DNA from: Bradyrhizobium sp. ORS 285
GTDB lineage: Bacteria; Pseudomonadota; Alphaproteobacteria; Rhizobiales; Xanthobacteraceae
NCBI RefSeq assembly: GCF_900176205.1
Contig: NZ_LT859959.1
Coordinates: 6,097,001 to 6,161,000, forward strand
Direction of reading: 5' to 3'
DNA: 64,000 nucleotides
Under the pieces are notes generated by a model. The model made no database searches and was not told where the DNA came from. It saw only the letters and a program-made list of their open reading frames with translations. This document shows positions 1-8,543 of the stretch, piece after piece. Each line of letters begins with the position of its first letter. The first letter of the stretch is position 1. The position numbers and the translations under genes are program-made.

Positions 1-71
1 AGGCCTCCCAGGATACGGAATTCTCGTTCCGCCCCAGCCTGTTAAGCCCTTTTTTCAGGAGCAGCCTCTCT

Positions 72-1832
72 GTGAACAATTTGCGCTCGACCCTCGCCAT
101 CGTGTGGCGGATCGCCATTCCCTACTTCCGCTCCGAGGACAAGGTCGCCGGCCGCATCCTGCTCGCCGCCGTCATCGCCATCGAGCTCGCCCTGGTCGCG
201 ATCGATGTGCTGGTGAACCAGTGGCAGAACCGGTTCTACAACGCGCTGCAGGAATACAATTGGAACAGCTTCATCTGGGAGATCGGCGTCTTCGCCGTGC
301 TCGCGACCACCTTCATCGTGCTCGCGATCTACCAGCTCTATCTCAATCAGTGGCTGCAGATCCGCTGGCGGCGGTGGCTGACCGAGACCTATATGCGGCA
401 TTGGCTCAGCAACGCCAACCACTACCGCATGCAGCTCAAGGGCGACGCGGCTGACAACCCCGACCAGCGCATCGCCGACGACGTGAAGCAGTTCGTCGAG
501 CAGACCCTCTACATTACGGTCAATCTGCTCAGCTCGGTCGTGACACTGGCCTCTTTCGTGGTCATCCTCTGGGGCCTCTCGGAAGCGGCGCCGCTCACGC
601 TGTTCGGCATGGAGTACAACATTCCCGGCTATCTGGTCTGGGCGGCGCTCATCTACGCGATCGCCGGCACTGCGCTGACCCATTGGATCGGATCGCCGCT
701 GGTCAACCTCAATTTCGAGCAGCAGCGCTTCGAGGCCGATTTCCGCTTCAACCTGGTGCGCGTGCGCGAGAACTCCGAGCAGATCGCGCTGCTGCGCGGC
801 GAGTCTGCCGAACATGATCTGCTCTCGAACCGGTACGGCCGCGTCGTGCAGAACTGGTATCAGATCATGACCCGGACCAAGCGGCTGACGGCGGTGACGA
901 GCGGCTACTCGCAGGTCGCCACGATCTTTCCCTACGTCATCGTCGCGCCGGCCTATTTCGCCAAGAAGGTCCAGCTCGGCGGCATGATGCAGACCGCGTC
1001 GGCGTTTTCGAGCGTGCAGCGCGCGCTGTCGTTCTTCGTGAACACCTACCGCACCCTCGCCGACTGGCGCTCGACAGTCGCCCGTCTCGACGGGTTCGAG
1101 ATGTCGATCGCGAGCGCCGTCACGCTCTCGGGCGAGCCGCAGACGATCGATGTCGTCAGCCATGCCGGTGACAGCATCGAGCTCGCCCAGCTGCTGCTCA
1201 AGCTGCCGAACGGCCTGCCGCTGATCGCGGCCGACGGCTTCAGCTTCAAGAGCAACCAGAGCATGCTGCTCACCGGCCCGTCCGGCGCCGGCAAGTCGAC
1301 GCTGTTCCGCGCCATTGCCGGGGTCTGGCCGTTCGGCAGCGGCGCGATCAGCGTGCCCGGCCATGCCAAGCTGATGATGCTGCCGCAGCGGCCCTACTTC
1401 CCGATCGGCGCGCTGCAGACGGCGGTCGTCTATCCCGCCGCGCCCGACGCCTTCAGTCCGGAGCAGGTCAAGGACGCCCTGGTGGCGGTCGGCCTGCCGC
1501 TGCTGGCGGAGCGGCTGGACGAGGAGGCGCATTGGAATCGCATGCTGTCGCTCGGCGAGCAGCAGCGGCTCGGAATCGCCCGCGCGCTGCTGCATCAGCC
1601 TCAATTTCTGTTCCTGGACGAGGCCACGGCGTCGCTGGACGAGCCGAGCGAGGCCCGGCTCTACCGCGCCATCGCCGAGCGCCTGCCGCAAACCACCGTC
1701 GTCTCGATCGGCCACCGCTCGACGCTGCACGACTTCCACGACCGCAAGGTCGAGCTCGTTCGCGACGGCGACCGGTTCTCGCTGCGGCCGACCGGTCAGG
1801 CCGCGGATGCCCCGGCGGGTGGCGCCGAGTAG
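72..1832 (+). CDS. SbmA/BacA-like ABC transporter, fused permease and ATPase
   Basis: A 586-residue half-transporter of the inner membrane with a permease domain and an ATPase domain in one chain. The first ~330 residues carry several hydrophobic segments and resemble the SbmA/BacA-like permease family, whose members move peptides or cofactors such as cobalamin. The C-terminal nucleotide-binding domain shows Walker A GPSGAGKST at about residue 402, a signature LSLGEQQR near 492 and Walker B FLFLDEA near 512. A GTG start is used, with AGGAG about 11 bases upstream. It appears monocistronic; no partner gene is adjacent. The substrate cannot be told from sequence. The family call is strong, the specificity unknown. 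Confidence 0.9.
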   Translation: MNNLRSTLAIVWRIAIPYFRSEDKVAGRILLAAVIAIELALVAIDVLVNQWQNRFYNALQEYNWNSFIWEIGVFAVLATTFIVLAIYQLYLNQWLQIRWRRWLTETYMRHWLSNANHYRMQLKGDAADNPDQRIADDVKQFVEQTLYITVNLLSSVVTLASFVVILWGLSEAAPLTLFGMEYNIPGYLVWAALIYAIAGTALTHWIGSPLVNLNFEQQRFEADFRFNLVRVRENSEQIALLRGESAEHDLLSNRYGRVVQNWYQIMTRTKRLTAVTSGYSQVATIFPYVIVAPAYFAKKVQLGGMMQTASAFSSVQRALSFFVNTYRTLADWRSTVARLDGFEMSIASAVTLSGEPQTIDVVSHAGDSIELAQLLLKLPNGLPLIAADGFSFKSNQSMLLTGPSGAGKSTLFRAIAGVWPFGSGAISVPGHAKLMMLPQRPYFPIGALQTAVVYPAAPDAFSPEQVKDALVAVGLPLLAERLDEEAHWNRMLSLGEQQRLGIARALLHQPQFLFLDEATASLDEPSEARLYRAIAERLPQTTVVSIGHRSTLHDFHDRKVELVRDGDRFSLRPTGQAADAPAGGAE

Positions 1833-2259
1833 CGCATCCAGGCTGGGCGGCGCCTCGGAGACCGCCGGCCTGATGATGCCGATCCGCGGTGTCGCCGGCG
1901 GTCCAGCGGCCGGCCGCACCGTTTCCCGAGTGGCTGATTGATGATTGACGATGAGGCCGGGCGGCGGCTCTGCTCCGCCAACGCCCCGCTGTTGAACCAC
2001 GGCAGCACCGCGACATCGATCTCACCTTCCCCGGGAGCGCAGGGGATCGCATATGAGCAGAGCTCGCAGCCGGCAGTGCGCCTCCCACCGTCCTTCGAGA
2101 CGCCCGCCTCCGGCGGGCTCCTCAGAGGGTGTGAATCTTTCGATTTCGGCAATTTTCGACATGAGTCAAATCAACGACTTAGCTCGTCCGAAAACTGCAA
2201 AATTCGAATTCTTTCTCATCCTCTCAGGACGAGGTCTGTTTCGCGGAGGGATTCTCAAC
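1833..2259. other. Intergenic stretch without a convincing gene
   Basis: About 430 bases between two convergent genes. Open frames exist on both strands, but none has a ribosome-binding site, a recognisable motif or a plausible composition. A partial copy of the GC palindrome family described at 2260 lies near 2089-2121. Confidence 0.5.
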
Positions 2260-2306
2260 CCTCATGGTGAGGAGCGCCGCCTTCGGCGCGTCTCGAACCA
2301 TGAGGC
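2260..2306. repeat. Palindromic intergenic repeat, family R4
   Basis: The ends CCTCATGG and CCATGAGG are inverted, with a GAGCGCCGCC/GGCGCGTCTC core between them. Related copies are at 10585-10665 and 28489-28597. It behaves like a REP-type extragenic palindrome. No coding content. Confidence 0.7.
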
Positions 2307-2442
2307 CCCTACGGGGCACCGAGCTATACGCAAACGCTCCCCTGGAGGTGGAGGGTCACGGCGGACGGAGCTCCAAGCTGCGCACTGCGGAAGCGCGAGC
2401 GAGGCCACATCAGGCTCTGGACAAAAAACGACAAACAGCAAA

Positions 2443-2468
2443 AGGGCGGCAGATTGCTCTGCCGCCCT
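2443..2468 (-). terminator. Rho-independent terminator of the porin-like gene
   Basis: The arms AGGGCGGCAG (2443-2452) and CTGCCGCCCT (2459-2468) pair perfectly around a 6-base loop. Read on the minus strand, a T-rich stretch follows. It lies about 30 bases past the stop codon of the outer-membrane protein gene. Confidence 0.85.
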
Positions 2469-2498
2469 CGCGAGAAGTTCGATCCGCCGTGGCGATGA

Positions 2499-3491
2499 TT
2501 ACTTCAGGTTGGTCATCGCGGTCAGGTCGACCGAGAGCTTGGCGATACCGGTCGCGCCGCACCACTTGGAGCCGAGGCCGGTCGGGTTGATCGGGGTCAC
2601 GTTGGTGGTGCCGCCCGCGGTGAAGTCGCCGGTGAAGGCGTTGCAATTGCCCTTCGACAGGTCGGTGTCGGAGTAGCGCAGGTCGAGCGTGAACACCTTG
2701 TAGGTGAAGCCGACGCCGATGTTCCAGGTGTTGTAGTCGGCGTAATGGATGCCGTTCGGGAGGGCCGCGGTGCCGTAGAACGAGTCGGTGGTGCCGAACC
2801 ACTGGCGACCGAACTCACCCGACACGTACATGCCGACGCCGCTGGAGCCGAAGGTGGTGCTCGGCGCGGTCCACTTGCCGGTGACCGAGCTGTAGTTGCC
2901 CCAGGCGCCGGAGTTCAGGAAGCTCGGGGTGTAGAACTCGGTGACACCGAAGGTCCAGTTGTCGTTCACCGTGTAGTTCATCTTGCCGTACACTTCGAAG
3001 AAGCTGACGTCCTTCTTCATCGTGTTGCCGTTGGCGAGGAAGTTCGTCGCGCAGTCGACGCCCTGGAAACGGCCGGCGTTGTCGAAGCCGGTGCCGCCGA
3101 ACTGACAGGTGCCGCCCGGATACAGGTAGCCCCACACGCCGATGTCGAAGGCGAAGGCGCCGAAGGTCGGACGGACACCGCCGTAGATGTCGATCTCGGC
3201 CGCGGCGCGGTTCGGGAAGGAGATGCTCTCACCGGCGACGCCGACGTAGAACTGCAGGTCCTTGTTGACGTTGAAGCGCGGCTCGAAATAAGCGGCGACC
3301 GACGGCTTGTGGTTGGACTGGGTGATGCCGCGGAAAACGTAGTCGTTCATGATGGCGGCGCCGAAGGCGACGTCCCAGGGGTCGAAGGCCGGAGCCGGGG
3401 GAGCCTTATAGGCCTTGACCGCCATGTCCGCCGCTGAAGCCGATCCCGAGAACATTGCCAGCGCCGTTGCCAACAAAGCCAACTTTTTCAT
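2499..3491 (-). CDS. Outer-membrane protein, TIGR02001/Gcw_chp type
   Basis: A 330-residue exported protein. The start chosen gives a classical signal peptide (MKKLALLATALA... with ASA-A cleavage after about residue 20); a purine-rich stretch precedes the ATG. The mature part begins with a Pro/Ala-rich stretch, then a motif close to DVAFGAAIMNDYVFRG, typical of the proteobacterial Gcw_chp family (TIGR02001). Alternating aromatic and polar residues suggest a transmembrane beta-barrel. Members of the family are poorly characterised outer-membrane proteins, so transport activity is inference. The gene ends in a clear terminator. An in-frame extension to 3653 is open but lacks a signal peptide at its start. 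Confidence 0.85.
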   Translation of the reverse strand: MKKLALLATALAMFSGSASAADMAVKAYKAPPAPAFDPWDVAFGAAIMNDYVFRGITQSNHKPSVAAYFEPRFNVNKDLQFYVGVAGESISFPNRAAAEIDIYGGVRPTFGAFAFDIGVWGYLYPGGTCQFGGTGFDNAGRFQGVDCATNFLANGNTMKKDVSFFEVYGKMNYTVNDNWTFGVTEFYTPSFLNSGAWGNYSSVTGKWTAPSTTFGSSGVGMYVSGEFGRQWFGTTDSFYGTAALPNGIHYADYNTWNIGVGFTYKVFTLDLRYSDTDLSKGNCNAFTGDFTAGGTTNVTPINPTGLGSKWCGATGIAKLSVDLTAMTNLK

Positions 3492-3849
3492 GCCGTTCCC
3501 CATCACCCTAGTTCGAAAAAACCTGTCCCGCACGTGGCCCCCCAGGGCGCAAACAAGACGGGCTGCGTCATCCGGACGCAATTTGTGACAGGGTCCCGCC
3601 GCAGGTGAAGCAAAAAAGCGCGGCATCTGCCGCCTTTTTGGGCGTTTTGGCAATTCTGCGGCGGGTTGTTAGTGCGTGTTGCAATTGAACAACAAATTAG
3701 CGTGTGAAAGAGCCCCCGTCCGTGCACATCGCCGTGGGGTCGCGCGCTTCCGAGCGCGTGCGGGTCGATCAAATCCCCCTTTCCGGGGCACGGATTCGCG
3801 CGGCCGTAGATTTTCGGGTGTCGTGCTCCAAGGCCGCGCAAACAAACAA
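3492..3849. other. Intergenic leader region upstream of the porin-like gene
   Basis: About 360 bases between the porin start and the terminator of the histone-like gene. It should hold the porin promoter and perhaps a long leader. The part around 3660-3700 is AT-rich compared with its surroundings. No open frame here looks real. Confidence 0.4.
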
Positions 3850-3880
3850 CGAGGCCGCAAGCGTCGCCGCTGCGGCCTCG
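3850..3880 (-). terminator. Rho-independent terminator of the histone-like gene
   Basis: The arms CGAGGCCGCA (3850-3859) and TGCGGCCTCG (3871-3880) are perfectly complementary. On the minus strand they are followed by TTGTTTGTTTG. The hairpin lies 38 bases beyond the stop codon at 3918. Confidence 0.8.
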
Positions 3881-3917
3881 TCGAATCGATCGGGGTGGAG
3901 ACGATCGGAGCTGAGCT

Positions 3918-4394
3918 CTACGAGCTCGCCCCCTCCTCGCTTTCGTGAGCCTCGGGAGCCGAGCTCGGCGTCGCCCAGCTGGTCTCGGCGGTGGTCTCGT
4001 TCGCCTCGGGGGTCTCGACCAGCGGGGCCATCTTCGGCGCCCGCTTCTTGGCGGCCTTCTTCTTCGGCGCGGCGGGAGCCTTCGCGGCAGACTTGGCGGC
4101 GGACTTGCCAGCCGACTTGGCAGCCTTCTTGGCCGGAGCCTTCTTGGCGGCGCCCTTCTTGGCAGCGGCCTTCTTCGCCGGCGCCTTGGCGGCCTTCTTC
4201 ACCGCCTTCTTGGCGGGCGCCTTCGCAGCCTTCTTGGCGGCTTTGGCGGCCTTCTTCGCGGCTTTCTTCTCCGCCTTCTTGCCGGCCTTCTTGGCGGACT
4301 TCTTCGCCGTGCCCTTCGCTGCCTTGGCCTGCGCCATCAGCTTCTTCTCTTTTTTGTCCTTCTTGGTCTTCTTGTCTTTCTTGTCCTTCGCCAT
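3918..4394 (-). CDS. Lysine/alanine-rich histone H1-like protein
   Basis: A 158-residue, extremely basic protein made largely of AKKA/KKAAK units from about residue 20 to 125, like the C-terminal tail of histone H1 and bacterial H1-like proteins. The first 18 residues are almost pure K/D/E, and the last 30 residues are acidic (ending HESEEGASS), giving a charge-bipolar chain. Such proteins bind and condense DNA non-specifically. A perfect AGGAGG lies just before the ATG, and a strong terminator follows, so it is a well-expressed single-gene unit. The repeat makes it prone to length change between strains. The DNA-binding role is by analogy with the family. Confidence 0.85.
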   Translation of the reverse strand: MAKDKKDKKTKKDKKEKKLMAQAKAAKGTAKKSAKKAGKKAEKKAAKKAAKAAKKAAKAPAKKAVKKAAKAPAKKAAAKKGAAKKAPAKKAAKSAGKSAAKSAAKAPAAPKKKAAKKRAPKMAPLVETPEANETTAETSWATPSSAPEAHESEEGASS

Positions 4395-4467
4395 CGAAAC
4401 CTCCTGTAGCCGCCGAGCGATCAGATCATCCGGCGGGACGGGCCGGCAGACCGCACGCGCCCGTCTT

Positions 4468-5790
4468 TCAATTCAATCCTGGCCGCGGACCGCCCGTCGC
4501 CCAGTCGAGAAGCTCAACGGTGTGGACGACGGGGATGCCGGTGCCGCTGGCAATCTGCATCATGCAGCCGATATTGCCTGCCGCGATCACATCCGGCTTG
4601 ACGCTCGCGATGTTGGCGACCTTGCGATCGCGCAGTCTCATCGCAATGTCAGGCTGGAGAATGTTGTAGGTCCCCGCCGAACCGCAACACAAATGACTCT
4701 CCGGTATATCTTTCACCACGAATCCGGACTTGGAAAGCAATTCTTTCGGAATGCTCGTGATTTTCTGCCCATGTTGCAGCGAGCATGCGGAGTGATAGGC
4801 GACGGTGAGCTCGTCGTGCTTCGCCTGAACGCTGAGTTCGAGACCCGCGAGATACTCGCTGATGTCCTTCGCCATCGCCGAGACGGCTGCCGCCGGCGCT
4901 GCATATTGCGGGTCCTCGCGCAGCATGTGGCCGTAGTCCTTGATGACGGTGCCGCAGCCCGAGGTCGTCACCAGGATCGCATCGAGTCCGCCGCGCGCGG
5001 CCTCCGCCGTCCATACACCGACATTGGCCCGCGCCCGTGCGGTGGCATCGTCGTCCTGACCCATGTGATGGGTGAGCGCACCGCAGCATTGCTCGTCCCT
5101 CACCAGCACCACCTCGATGCCGTGCCGCGTCAGCACGTTGATCGCCGCCTGGTTGATGCGCGGCGCCAGCGCCTGTTGCGCGCAGCCCTGCAGCAGCGCG
5201 ACGCGGCCGCGCCGCGTCCCCTGCGCGGCGAACACGCTGCCGCCCGCAGGCCTCGGCGCCGGCAGCGCCGCGGCGGGGGCGAGATCCAGCATCGCCCTGA
5301 GGCGGCGCAGCAGGCTCGGCGCCGGCCCCGTGGTCTGCGACGACGCCGGCAGCAGCGCCTTGAACGGCCGGCCGAGCCGCGCCAGGGTCATCGCCCAGCG
5401 AAACGCGCGCGGCCGCGGCAGCACATAGGCCAGCACGGCGCGGAGCCAGCGGTCGGTCAGCGGCCGCTCATACGTCTCCTCGATCCGCACCCGCGCCTGG
5501 TCGACCAGGTGCATGTAGTGCACCCCCGAGGGACAGGTCGTCATGCAGGACAGGCACGACAGGCAGCGGTCGATATGCTTGACCACGTCCGATGTCGGCG
5601 CCTGCTCCTTCTCCAGCATCTGCTTGATCAGGTAGATGCGGCCGCGCGGGCTGTCGAGCTCGTCGCCGAGCAGCACATAGGTCGGGCAGGTCGCGGTGCA
5701 GAAGCCGCAATGCACGCAGGCGCGCAGGATCTTGTCGGCCACCGCGATATCGGGATCGGCGAGCTGCGCCAGGGTGAATTCGGTCTTCAT
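4468..5790 (-). CDS. glcF: Glycolate oxidase iron-sulfur subunit GlcF
   Basis: A 440-residue subunit that carries electrons from the flavin subunits of glycolate oxidase (glycolate to glyoxylate) to the respiratory chain. Two 4Fe-4S motifs are visible: CVHCGFCTATCP at residues 25-36 and CLSCLSCMTTCP at 76-87. The C-terminal half carries the paired cysteine-rich (CCG) domains of the heterodisulfide-reductase type, including CCGALTHH and CCGSAGTY. The ATG overlaps the glcE stop as ATGA, so the two are translationally coupled. Length and motifs are normal. Confidence 0.97.
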   Translation of the reverse strand: MKTEFTLAQLADPDIAVADKILRACVHCGFCTATCPTYVLLGDELDSPRGRIYLIKQMLEKEQAPTSDVVKHIDRCLSCLSCMTTCPSGVHYMHLVDQARVRIEETYERPLTDRWLRAVLAYVLPRPRAFRWAMTLARLGRPFKALLPASSQTTGPAPSLLRRLRAMLDLAPAAALPAPRPAGGSVFAAQGTRRGRVALLQGCAQQALAPRINQAAINVLTRHGIEVVLVRDEQCCGALTHHMGQDDDATARARANVGVWTAEAARGGLDAILVTTSGCGTVIKDYGHMLREDPQYAAPAAAVSAMAKDISEYLAGLELSVQAKHDELTVAYHSACSLQHGQKITSIPKELLSKSGFVVKDIPESHLCCGSAGTYNILQPDIAMRLRDRKVANIASVKPDVIAAGNIGCMMQIASGTGIPVVHTVELLDWATGGPRPGLN

Positions 5791-7028
5791 GACGCAACGC
5801 TCCGACGCATCCGCCCGCGGTTGAGAACAGCCTTCGGATCGAAGGACACGCGAACCCGCTCCTCCAGCGCGGCGACGCCGGTTGGCTGCGGGGGAAACAC
5901 ATCGACCGCCTGGCGCACCTCGTCGAAGGCGCGCAGCAGGGTGGCATGGCCGCCGGCGGCGCCTGCGAGCTTGCGCACCAGGCCGGCCGAGCCATCGGCG
6001 GTCGGCGGCAGCGCCGCCCAGATCAGCCCGCCACCCCAGTCATAGATCACCTCGCCGCCGGTCTGGCGCGCCAAGGCCTGGCCGAGCGCGCCGCCGGAGA
6101 CCGGCGGGCAGACGATCCGCCACACCGTCCAGGCGCCGAGCTGGCCATGGGCCGCAAACGGCATGACGTCGCGCACCGCGCTCCAGATCGCAGCCGACGC
6201 CTCATCCGCAATGACATCGGCAGCGCCGAACGGCGCCAGCAGCTTGGCCAGCGATCCCGCGCGATGCACGGCCGAGGCCGTGATGCCTTCGAGCCTGACC
6301 ACCGTCACGGCCTCGCGCGGCGAGCCGGCCGCGCTCAAGCCGTCGACATCCGGCCGGAGCGACGAGGCCGGCAGATGCGCCGCGCCGGACACGTCGAACG
6401 GCGAGCCCAGCGCCGCCGTCATCGCCTGATTCGCCTGGAGGTCATCGAGCCCGCGCAGCACCAGCGTCCGCTCGGCCTCTGGCCGCGGCATCACCTTCAA
6501 CGTCGCTTCCGTCATCACCGCCAGCGTGCCCCAGGAGCCCGCCAGCAGCTTGCAAAGGTCATAGCCGGTGACGTTCTTCACCACCTTGCCGCCGGTCTTG
6601 AAGCTCTCGCCGAAGCCGGACACGGCATGCGCCCCGAGCAGATGATCCCGCACCCCGCCGGCCCTCACCCGCCGCGACCCGGCCAGCCCCGCCGCGATCA
6701 TCCCGCCCAGCGTTCCCCGGCCCGTGGTGCCGAGCAGCGGCCCCGTATCCATCGGATCGAACGCGAACTGCTGGCTCTTCGAATCGATCAGCGACAAGAG
6801 GTCGCCGAGCGGCGCGCCGGCCTGCGCCGTGACGATCAGCTCGTTCGGCTCATAGGAGACGACCGCGCTCAGCGCCGACAGGTCGAGCACGGCATTGGTC
6901 GCCGTCACCTGCCCGATCCCGCGCTTCGAGCCATGCCCGATCACATCCAGCGGCTGCTCATTGGCGATGGCCGACCGGACCACCTCCTCCACATCGGCTG
7001 CGTTCCGTACCTTCAGGGCGTCCACCAC
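5787..7028 (-). CDS. glcE: Glycolate oxidase FAD-binding subunit GlcE
   Basis: An FAD-linked (PCMH-type) subunit of glycolate oxidase, about 413 residues from the GTG at 7028. A second GTG follows directly at 7025, and AAGGCGAG lies just upstream. The frame is open further upstream, but that part has no family character. The N-terminal half carries the FAD-binding fold, including a TGRGTLGGMIA stretch of the GlcD/GlcE type. The gene is followed by glcF with a 4-base overlap. The partner glcD lies on the same strand but 4 kb upstream rather than adjacent, which is unusual. Confidence 0.93.
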   Translation of the reverse strand: MVDALKVRNAADVEEVVRSAIANEQPLDVIGHGSKRGIGQVTATNAVLDLSALSAVVSYEPNELIVTAQAGAPLGDLLSLIDSKSQQFAFDPMDTGPLLGTTGRGTLGGMIAAGLAGSRRVRAGGVRDHLLGAHAVSGFGESFKTGGKVVKNVTGYDLCKLLAGSWGTLAVMTEATLKVMPRPEAERTLVLRGLDDLQANQAMTAALGSPFDVSGAAHLPASSLRPDVDGLSAAGSPREAVTVVRLEGITASAVHRAGSLAKLLAPFGAADVIADEASAAIWSAVRDVMPFAAHGQLGAWTVWRIVCPPVSGGALGQALARQTGGEVIYDWGGGLIWAALPPTADGSAGLVRKLAGAAGGHATLLRAFDEVRQAVDVFPPQPTGVAALEERVRVSFDPKAVLNRGRMRRSVAS

Positions 7029-7260
7029 TGCTCGCCTTGCTTGTTGATGATGAAGGCGACCGCCACGCGCGGCCACCGGCGTTGGACTCGTTCTAGAGCA
7101 TGAGGAGTGAAAAGGGCAGCCCGGTGTGGCGAAAAGATCGTGCGGGGACAAGGGGATGGGAGGGAACAACGGACGCGTCGGACCGAACGTTCGGCCTTTT
7201 AGGGCACGGACTCGCCAGCAGCCCCGTCGACGTGACACGAGCCATCACCCCATGCGCGGT

Positions 7261-7313
7261 GCGCCCCCTCTCCCCGTCCTTCACGGGGAGAGGGTTGGGG
7301 TGAGGGGCAACCA
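7261..7313. repeat. GC-rich hairpin repeat, family R2
   Basis: CCCTCTCCCCG and CGGGGAGAGGG form a perfect hairpin, followed by TTGGGGTGAGGGGC. The family has further copies near 22.5, 26.3, 37.1, 37.35 and 51.4 kb. Non-coding; with the next repeat it fills the 446-base gap between higA and glcE. Confidence 0.75.
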
Positions 7314-7335
7314 CACGGGTGGTGCACTTGTAGTT

Positions 7336-7417
7336 CGTAGGGGGGGGTTAGCGAAGCGTAACCCGCCGCCCTTTCGAGCCACGCGGCGGATGACGCCTTC
7401 GGCTAATCCGCCCTACG
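7336..7417. repeat. Intergenic palindromic repeat, family R1
   Basis: An ~80-bp unit with inverted ends (CGTAGGG... / ...CCCTACG) containing GGGTTAGCGAAGCGTAACCC. It occurs again, whole or partial, at 8249-8460 and 9521-9562, so all copies in this window surround the higBA and Sel1 genes. Confidence 0.7.
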
Positions 7418-7474
7418 CGCTGACCGTAACGCCCAGACCTGTAGCCAGCATGAGCAGCAAGAGCATACGCCGGC

Positions 7475-7816
7475 TTACGCAGCGCGCCGCCCAACCTTCT
7501 TCGCCGTCTTCCGCTTCGGAGCCGCCTTTGACGCCCCCTTCGCCGGCGCCGACGTCAGCTTCACCCCGAGCGCACGGAGCACGGTCAGGATGGTGGCAAA
7601 CTCCGGATTCCCGTCCTCGCCCAGCGCCCGATAAAGCTGCTCGCGACGGATGCCGGTCGCCTTCGCGAGGTCCGACATGCCGCGCGCCCGCGCGATGGTG
7701 TTGATCGCGGCGCGGATCTCATCCGCGGTGCCATCCTCGAGCGCCGCCGCCAGAAACTCGGCCTGTGCCTCCGGCTCCGCCAGGTATTCCGCCGCGTCGA
7801 AGCGTGTCGTTGCCAT
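7475..7816 (-). CDS. higA: HigA-type antitoxin, helix-turn-helix protein
   Basis: A 113-residue antitoxin expected to bind and neutralise the toxin encoded just upstream and to repress the shared promoter. It begins TTRFDAAEYL, followed by an XRE-type helix-turn-helix (ARGMSDLAKATGIRREQLYRAL, about residues 44-66), the arrangement of the HI1420/TIGR02684 antidote family. The C-terminus carries an added Lys/Ala-rich tail (KRKTAKKVGRR) that may add DNA affinity. Only 3 bases separate it from the toxin stop codon, so the pair is one operon with the toxin first, as in higBA. Confidence 0.88.
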   Translation of the reverse strand: MATTRFDAAEYLAEPEAQAEFLAAALEDGTADEIRAAINTIARARGMSDLAKATGIRREQLYRALGEDGNPEFATILTVLRALGVKLTSAPAKGASKAAPKRKTAKKVGRRAA

Positions 7817-7819
7817 CCG

Positions 7820-8113
7820 CTATGCCTCTCTCTTCGCCAGTGCCTGGGCGCGCCGGATGTCCGACTGTTGCGTGCTCTTGTCGCCACCACAGAGCAGGAT
7901 GACCAGGACGTCTCCACGCTGCCGATAGTAGATCCGGTAGCCCGGGCCGTAATCGATCCGCATCTCGGAGACGCCCTCGCCGACCGGCTTGCTGTCGCCG
8001 AGATTGCCATTCGCGGCCCGCTCGATCCGCGCGGCGATCCTGGCTTTTGCCTTCAGATCGCGCAGGCCGAGCAGCCACGCCTTGAACTCGGCCGTTTGCC
8101 GGATTTCGACCAT
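7820..8113 (-). CDS. higB: HigB/RelE-type toxin (phage Gp49-like)
   Basis: A 97-residue member of the RelE/ParE superfamily, closest in pattern to the HI1419/TIGR02683 addiction-module killer proteins. Such toxins usually cleave mRNA on the ribosome. Typical features are the N-terminal EFKAWLLGLRDLKAKARI helices, the central DYGPGYRIYY and the C-terminal GGDKSTQQSDI. The ATG at 8113 is preferred to a TTG at 8140 because the family begins near VEIRQTAEF and because the upstream palindrome would otherwise be coding. It is the first gene of a two-gene operon with higA. Confidence 0.9.
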   Translation of the reverse strand: MVEIRQTAEFKAWLLGLRDLKAKARIAARIERAANGNLGDSKPVGEGVSEMRIDYGPGYRIYYRQRGDVLVILLCGGDKSTQQSDIRRAQALAKREA

Positions 8114-8120
8114 GAGATAA

Positions 8121-8140
8121 TTGTATCTTAAACGGTACAA
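8121..8140. promoter_or_regulatory. Candidate higBA operator
   Basis: The imperfect inverted repeat TTGTATCTTA/AACGGTACAA (7 of 10 positions symmetric) lies 8 bases upstream of the toxin ATG in an AT-rich pocket. This is where a HigA-type autorepressor would bind. Confidence 0.45.
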
Positions 8141-8248
8141 ACCCGCAATCGATGAAAAGGTAAACCGAACGTCATGCGAGGCTGATCGTGGGACCGCACA
8201 GACATCGTCGCTCTCCCAACTCTGCCTCTCCTTGATCGGCGGCGGTCC

Positions 8249-8460
8249 CTAGGGTTAGCAAAGCGCAACCCGCTGACCTTCTGACACACTGCTTGCAGTC
8301 ATACTATTTCTATTTACAGTCGTATTTTTGGAGCTGCGTTCAACCGCGAGCTGCAAGGTTGTCAGCAGCAGGGTGGCCCAGCTAGCTAATTAGTAAAATC
8401 GTAACCCGCCGACCTTTCGAGCCACGCGACGGAATACGCCTTCGGCTCAATCGCCCTACG
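8249..8460. repeat. Fragments of repeat family R1
   Basis: A partial unit at 8249-8280 (GGGTTAGCAAAGCGCAACCC) and a longer partial at 8401-8460 ending CCCTACG, separated by AT-rich DNA. Together they occupy most of the 430-base gap between the toxin gene and the Sel1 gene. No gene is seen there. Confidence 0.6.
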
Positions 8461-8543
8461 TACTAAGCGGTGCCGGAAACATAGCGTCTTCCATTTGGCG
8501 ATTTGGCTATGTTATCCCACCTTGCACGGTCGGGATCTTAGAG

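Noticed and set aside
42..2000. A 652-codon minus-strand frame opposite the first ABC transporter
   Set aside because: A reverse-frame shadow; the plus-strand frame has complete ABC motifs.
1796..2152. A minus-strand frame with a CELCSYAIPCAPG stretch
   Set aside because: It overlaps the ABC gene end and an R4 fragment, has no ribosome-binding site and no recognisable domain.
3991..6045. A long plus-strand frame rich in Ala/Phe across the histone-like gene and glcF
   Set aside because: The Ala/Phe repeat is the complement of AAG/GCC Lys/Ala codons; the minus-strand genes have motifs and a perfect ribosome-binding site.
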